Source: an uncultured Pseudomonadota bacterium (GTDB taxonomy: Bacteria; Pseudomonadota; Alphaproteobacteria; CACZRW01). Taken from it: a DNA stretch of 9,310 bases. A model generated the notes under the pieces. It had not been told where the DNA came from. It was given only the letters and a program-made list of their open reading frames with translations, and made no database searches. Below are positions 5,239 to 9,310 of the stretch, piece after piece; position 1 is the stretch's first letter; every line of letters begins with the position of its first letter. The position numbers and the translations under genes are program-made. The stretch covers positions 1 through 9,310 of the forward strand of contig CACZRW010000123.1 in assembly GCA_902783675.1 (NCBI GenBank), in the 5' to 3' direction.

Positions 5239-7875
5239 CTAGTTGTTGATAATCTTGGAGATTATCTCAAGCGTGTGGTTGGAAAGACCCGGCTTTTGCA
5301 AAATCTTATCCATCACCGCTTTCATCTGCGCCTGCTGATGAGCTTCAAGCTTGGGATAAATCGTGAAGTTCGTGGCAAGGCGCGCGGCAATCTGGGGATT
5401 TATCCCGTCAATCTCAATAATCTTATCGCCGATAAAGCGGTAGCCCGAGCCGTCTGTAGCGTGGAAGTGAGGCAAGTTGCTTGCAAAGCCGCCGATAAGC
5501 GAGTAAACGCTGTTGGGATTGAAAAGGTTGAACACGCTGTCTTTGGTGAGCTTTTGCACCTTTTCCAAAACATCGGAGCCCTCTTCCGCGGTGGATTGGA
5601 CAAGGAGCCATTTGTTAATGACTAACGGATCGTCCTTATGATTCCAGTAAAAGTCGCCCAAAGCGTCCTCGTAACCGTGGATACGATTGCTTGTCAAAAC
5701 CGCCAAAGCAATGCTCATGTCCGTCATATTCACGGCACCGGCGTAGTGGTCGCGCACCAGAGCATCAGTATCACCATCATGCAGTAAACCGAGGTAAACC
5801 ATGGCTTGATTGCGGATAGCCCTTTTGGCGCAGGCCTCGCTTGAGATGTCAAACGGGTCGGCGACCTTGTTTTCGTGATACACTTTTAAAAGCTTATCCT
5901 TAAAGGTGCGGGCGAAAAGGCCTCTTACATGCTTTATGGCTTGGTGCAAGGCGACAAAATCAACTTTATCCAAGTTGTTGCCGACAAAGCGAGCCGTGGG
6001 AAGGCGAAGCGCCAGTGCCGCAAACGCCTTGTCGTCGGTAATGTCAAGGTAGGAACCGAAAGCCTTGATGAAGTTATCATCAATGGGCAGAGAGCCGCCT
6101 TTCTTTACTTCGTCATAAACTTTTAAGATATACTTTAAGGCGTAGGCTTGTCCCGCTTCCCAACGGTTGAAAAGGTCGCTGTCGTGCTTCATAAGGAAAG
6201 CCAACTCCTCGTCCGTGTAGGCATAATCCAGCTTTATGGGAGAGGTAAAGCCACGGTTGAGCGAAAGCACCGGCTTTTCAAAAATGTCTTTAAAAACAAA
6301 CTCTTGCGACGGCTTGTTAAGGATAATCGTCTTACTTTCCCCTATCTCCTTGCCCGAACTATCCAGCAGCCCTACTTCAATGGGAATGACAAAGGGTTCT
6401 TTTGTCGGCTGGTTAGGCGTGGGATTTGTCCTTTGCGTTAAGGTGAGTGTCAGGGTCTTGGCCTCGGCGTCATAAGTGCTTGTGGCGCTTACGAGCGGCG
6501 TGCCTGCCTGCGAATACCAAAGTTTGAATTGAGTCAAGTCTATACCGGAAGAATCCTCCATGCATTTGACGAAATCGTCAATGGTAACCGCTTGACCGTC
6601 GTGGCGCGAGAAGTATAGATCCATGGCCTTACGGAAGGCGGGTTTGCCCAGGATTTTCTCTTGCATGCGAATGACTTCCGAGCCTTTTTGGTAAATGGTG
6701 ACGGTGTAGAAGTTATCAATCTCAAGATAAGAATCCGGACGGACGGGGTGCGCTAAAGGTCCGGCGTCCTCGGGGAATTGGGCGGCACGCAAATAAATGA
6801 CATTTTGTATGCGCTCCACGGGACGAGAGTTTACATCCGAGGAAAACTCGGAATCGCGGTAAACGGTAAGGCCTTCCTTTAAGCTAAGGTTGAACCAATC
6901 GCGAGCGGTCACTCTGTCCCCACTCCAGTTGTGGAAGTATTCGTGAGCGATGACGGATTCAATGTTGTAGTAGTCCATATCGGTTGAGGTTTCAGGATCG
7001 GCGAGCAGCACCTTTTCATTAAAGATGTTAAGGCTCTTGTTTTCCATAGCGCCGACATTGAAGTCGTGGACGGCTACGACATTGAACAAATCCAAGTCAT
7101 ACTCGCGCCCGAAAGCCTCTTCGTCCCACTTAAAGGCTCTTTTCAAAGACGCCATGGCGTGGTAAAGGCGCTTTTCCTTACCCTTTGCGGCGTAAATGCG
7201 CAAAGTGACATCTTTGCCCGACATGGTTTTAAAGTGGTCCTCAATAAAGCCGTAATCCGCAGCGACCAAGGCAAATAAATAGCAAGGCTTGGCAAAGGGG
7301 TCTTCCCAAACCACATAGTCGTCGGTTTCCTCTATCAAGTTGCCGTTGGAAAGGCGGACAGGGTATTTTTTCTTGTCGGCCCTTATGGTGACTTTGAACT
7401 TTGCCATAACATCGGGGTGGTCAAGATAATAGGTGATGCGCCTAAATCCTTCGGGTTCGCACTGGGTGCAGTAAATCCCTCCGGACATGTAAAGCCCCAT
7501 AAGGCGCGTGTTATCCTTGGGATCGTTGGTTACGACAATCTCAAGCGTAAAGGGCTTTTGCGGAGGATTGGGAAGGGTTAAGCCTTCATCGCTTACCTGA
7601 TAGTCCTTTGCGGGTAAATCCTTGCCGTCAAGCTTGATGGACACGAGCTTAATATCCTCGCCGTTCAGGAAAAGAGGCGGGACAGAGGTCTCTTTTTCTT
7701 TTTCTTTGGCTTTGGTTTTTTCTTTGGCTTTGGTATCGTAGGCGGGGACTACATGCAGCACCGAGGCAACCTTTGTTCCCTTTTCCTTCAGCGTAAAATC
7801 AAGGCTGACCTTGTCAATGAGGTAGTCCGGTTTTTTGTAATCTTTAAGGTATTTAATTTGTGAGTTTTTCTCCAT
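5239..7875 (-). CDS. pepN: Aminopeptidase N (M1 zinc metallopeptidase)
   Basis: This broad-specificity zinc aminopeptidase removes N-terminal residues from peptides during cytoplasmic protein turnover. At 878 residues it aligns by eye with E. coli PepN (870) over nearly its whole length. GAMEN, the substrate-binding motif, is at 275-279. The zinc site HEYFHNW is at 311-317 (His311, His315, catalytic Glu312), with Glu334 in SLKEGLTVYRD as third ligand. Tyr395 matches the transition-state tyrosine. The CTQCEPEGFR segment (136-145) is also conserved. There is no signal peptide. One oddity is a Lys/Glu-rich insertion (about 47-63) before LFLNGEDIKLVS, made by a DNA tandem repeat. The ATG is preceded by AAAGGTG. 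It follows the YdbH-like gene after 69 bases and precedes the pentapeptide gene by 21 bases, so it probably belongs to the same leftward transcript. Confidence 0.97.
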   Translation of the reverse strand: MEKNSQIKYLKDYKKPDYLIDKVSLDFTLKEKGTKVASVLHVVPAYDTKAKEKTKAKEKEKETSVPPLFLNGEDIKLVSIKLDGKDLPAKDYQVSDEGLTLPNPPQKPFTLEIVVTNDPKDNTRLMGLYMSGGIYCTQCEPEGFRRITYYLDHPDVMAKFKVTIRADKKKYPVRLSNGNLIEETDDYVVWEDPFAKPCYLFALVAADYGFIEDHFKTMSGKDVTLRIYAAKGKEKRLYHAMASLKRAFKWDEEAFGREYDLDLFNVVAVHDFNVGAMENKSLNIFNEKVLLADPETSTDMDYYNIESVIAHEYFHNWSGDRVTARDWFNLSLKEGLTVYRDSEFSSDVNSRPVERIQNVIYLRAAQFPEDAGPLAHPVRPDSYLEIDNFYTVTIYQKGSEVIRMQEKILGKPAFRKAMDLYFSRHDGQAVTIDDFVKCMEDSSGIDLTQFKLWYSQAGTPLVSATSTYDAEAKTLTLTLTQRTNPTPNQPTKEPFVIPIEVGLLDSSGKEIGESKTIILNKPSQEFVFKDIFEKPVLSLNRGFTSPIKLDYAYTDEELAFLMKHDSDLFNRWEAGQAYALKYILKVYDEVKKGGSLPIDDNFIKAFGSYLDITDDKAFAALALRLPTARFVGNNLDKVDFVALHQAIKHVRGLFARTFKDKLLKVYHENKVADPFDISSEACAKRAIRNQAMVYLGLLHDGDTDALVRDHYAGAVNMTDMSIALAVLTSNRIHGYEDALGDFYWNHKDDPLVINKWLLVQSTAEEGSDVLEKVQKLTKDSVFNLFNPNSVYSLIGGFASNLPHFHATDGSGYRFIGDKIIEIDGINPQIAARLATNFTIYPKLEAHQQAQMKAVMDKILQKPGLSNHTLEIISKIINN
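7699..7734 (-). repeat. Perfect 18-base tandem duplication inside pepN
   Basis: Two identical 18-base units (7699-7716 and 7717-7734) encode TKAKEK twice (PepN residues 48-59), and a partial third copy of the T-rich end lies at 7693-7698. The identity of the copies suggests a recent, in-frame slippage or duplication event. Confidence 0.85.
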
Positions 7876-7944
7876 TTTGCACCTTTTTCACTTTTGTTGT
7901 TTTTGTTTGTAAAGTCCATGTGCGCGCGAAAAGCCCGCCCTCTT
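7876..7944 (-). promoter_or_regulatory. Intergenic gap upstream of pepN
   Basis: This 69-base spacer lies between the YdbH-like gene and pepN. It holds the pepN Shine-Dalgarno (AAAGGTG, four bases from the ATG) in an A-rich context on the coding strand. The part next to the YdbH-like stop is GC-rich, but I could not draw a convincing terminator hairpin and I see no clear -35/-10 pair. Whether pepN has its own promoter here cannot be settled by eye. Confidence 0.3.
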
Positions 7945-9310
7945 TCATTCTGATTTTAAAAGCGAGTTTGTCTTGGCATTAAACTTTACCGTTTGTTTAA
8001 ATGGTTCACCGAAGTCAACATCGGGATTAGTGCCCTCAACATTAAGGTGAAGGCTGGTATTTTTGGTTAGAGAAGCGTCAACCGTGCCGGCGATTTTGGT
8101 ATACTTTAAGTCCGAAAATACTTTGGCGAAGTCCGAGGACTTGTCGTTTACTTTGGCTTTGGACTTGATAGAACCTTCGCCGACAGAGGTAATGTCGCCC
8201 AAAGTTACGGATACATCGTTCGGCCTCAGCGTCATGGGAAGCCTTGCATCAAATGTGCCGCTCATCTTGGCGGGAATGTTAAAGACGGAATCCAATTTTT
8301 CAAGTTTTGCGCCCTTTACCAGCAACATATAAGGCGAAGAACTTAAAGCATACGGAATTGAAAGGGTCTCAAGAGTATCGACTTTGCCACCCGCCAGCTC
8401 TGCCGAAAAATCCGATATGGTAAGCCCCGACGAGGACACGGCAACCTTTAACTCAACATCTTTAAACGGCAAAAGAATATCCAGCTTGTCCGCCTTTATC
8501 GCTTGCGGCTTGCCGGTGGTAATCGGGTTGAAATTGCTGACAACAAAGGTCGAATTCAGACCCGAGACCTTCGCATAACCTTTGCTCGCCGAAAAGTCCT
8601 TGAAAGTAAGCTTGGCCGGACCCGATAAGGACACGCCCGTCCAGGTAAGGCTGCCTTCTGCCGAAAACTTACCCTTAACATCGGTAAGGTAATCGCCGAC
8701 AAACGGGAATACCTGCTTCGGCTTCAAGGTATCAGAGAAGGTCATTTCCGGAATTATAAAGTTTGCGACCGCCCTGCTCTTGGCGTAATCGTAGATACCC
8801 GAGAAGATTTGCGATGTGCCGAACTCCTTTTGTCGGGATATGAGCTTGAATTGGTGATAGTTCCCTTGGGGGCGGGTTTCAAGCGCGATTGAAGATGGTG
8901 CAATGATGGAATCGCCCGACTTCGTCCTAAACAGCTCGGACTGCAGCTTAACGGAAATGGAATTGGTTGAGGATAAGGTAATCGAGGCCTTTGAATCCTT
9001 TAACAAATAGGAAGAATCCGAGAAGTTAAAGTCGTCTATGGTAATGTCCGCCTCAAAGCCGCCGTCAAGGTTCACCGAGCCCTCGGCAAAAACGCGGGCG
9101 GCTTCAAGCAAAAAGACATTAGATGATTTTGCCTCGGCGACCGAGCCCGTTAAAGCCGGACGCGCCAGTTCTACATTAAAAAGCAAATCTTTAGAGGAAA
9201 TGACGAACAGCGGAGAGGCAATCTTTGCCAGCTCTAAGTCAACTTTTTCCATAGCCTCAAATCCCGTGTTCATTACGGGGAAGGACAGCTTGTCCATGGA
9301 TAAGGTGGCG
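7945..9310 (-). CDS. YdbH/AsmA-like inter-membrane protein, C-terminal part (5' end outside window)
   Basis: This is the C-terminal portion of a large envelope protein. The frame stays open through the right edge, so the true start lies outside; the Met at 9295-9297 is internal or unproven. About 454 residues are visible. They are almost all alternating beta-strand sequence, rich in Ser, Lys, Ala and Asp, without membrane segments. This is as expected for the long beta-taco of AsmA-like lipid-transport proteins. The end of the protein resembles the YdbH family (DctA-YdbH, PF11739): a KMSGTFDARLPMTL segment followed by a GEGSIKSK segment, then FSDLKYTKIAGTVDAS and a terminal VEGTNPDVDFGEPF (GTNP at 422-425 counted from the visible Met). 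YdbH with TamB and YhdP moves phospholipid between inner and outer membranes in E. coli. The usual ynbE/ydbL partners are not downstream here; pepN follows after 69 bases. Another AsmA-like family remains possible. Confidence 0.68.
   Translation of the reverse strand, partial: ATLSMDKLSFPVMNTGFEAMEKVDLELAKIASPLFVISSKDLLFNVELARPALTGSVAEAKSSNVFLLEAARVFAEGSVNLDGGFEADITIDDFNFSDSSYLLKDSKASITLSSTNSISVKLQSELFRTKSGDSIIAPSSIALETRPQGNYHQFKLISRQKEFGTSQIFSGIYDYAKSRAVANFIIPEMTFSDTLKPKQVFPFVGDYLTDVKGKFSAEGSLTWTGVSLSGPAKLTFKDFSASKGYAKVSGLNSTFVVSNFNPITTGKPQAIKADKLDILLPFKDVELKVAVSSSGLTISDFSAELAGGKVDTLETLSIPYALSSSPYMLLVKGAKLEKLDSVFNIPAKMSGTFDARLPMTLRPNDVSVTLGDITSVGEGSIKSKAKVNDKSSDFAKVFSDLKYTKIAGTVDASLTKNTSLHLNVEGTNPDVDFGEPFKQTVKFNAKTNSLLKSE

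Overview
The window looks like chromosomal DNA of a Gram-negative bacterium, most likely an alphaproteobacterium. This rests on family resemblance (Fe-type SodB, a long YdbH/AsmA-like envelope protein, E. coli-like PepN, a VirD4/TraG-type coupling ATPase) and not on any rRNA or marker gene. I can see no tRNA, rRNA, insertion sequence, integrase or CRISPR array. Base composition is moderate and looks even throughout, with no obvious foreign island.

Layout. Two genes read rightward at the left end: an iron superoxide dismutase (105-731) and, 24 bases later, a small exported protein of unknown function (756-1088). They converge on a long leftward run that fills the rest of the window. In transcription order (right to left) that run is: the 3' part of a YdbH/AsmA-like inter-membrane protein (cut by the right edge), aminopeptidase N (pepN), a cytoplasmic pentapeptide-repeat protein, a VirD4/TraG-like type IV secretion coupling ATPase, and an A24-family prepilin peptidase. 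Gaps along this run are 69, 21 and 27 bases, and the last pair overlaps by 4 bases (ATGA). At least the last four genes are therefore a plausible operon. A 12-base perfect inverted repeat straddles the convergent junction.

How the genes may work together. SodB and the small exported protein form a stress/envelope pair. PepN is a housekeeping peptidase and may simply supply the upstream part of the transcript. The distinctive part is the terminal trio: a pentapeptide-repeat protein with a charged helical tail, a coupling ATPase with an extended acidic then lysine-rich tail, and a prepilin peptidase stop-start coupled to the ATPase. No other type IV secretion gene (virB, dot/icm, relaxase) and no pilin lies in the window. 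The trio is either part of a dispersed secretion/pilus system or an unusual stand-alone combination, and it is the part most worth following up.

Low-complexity Lys/Glu tracts encoded by short tandem DNA repeats occur in both PepN and the coupling ATPase.
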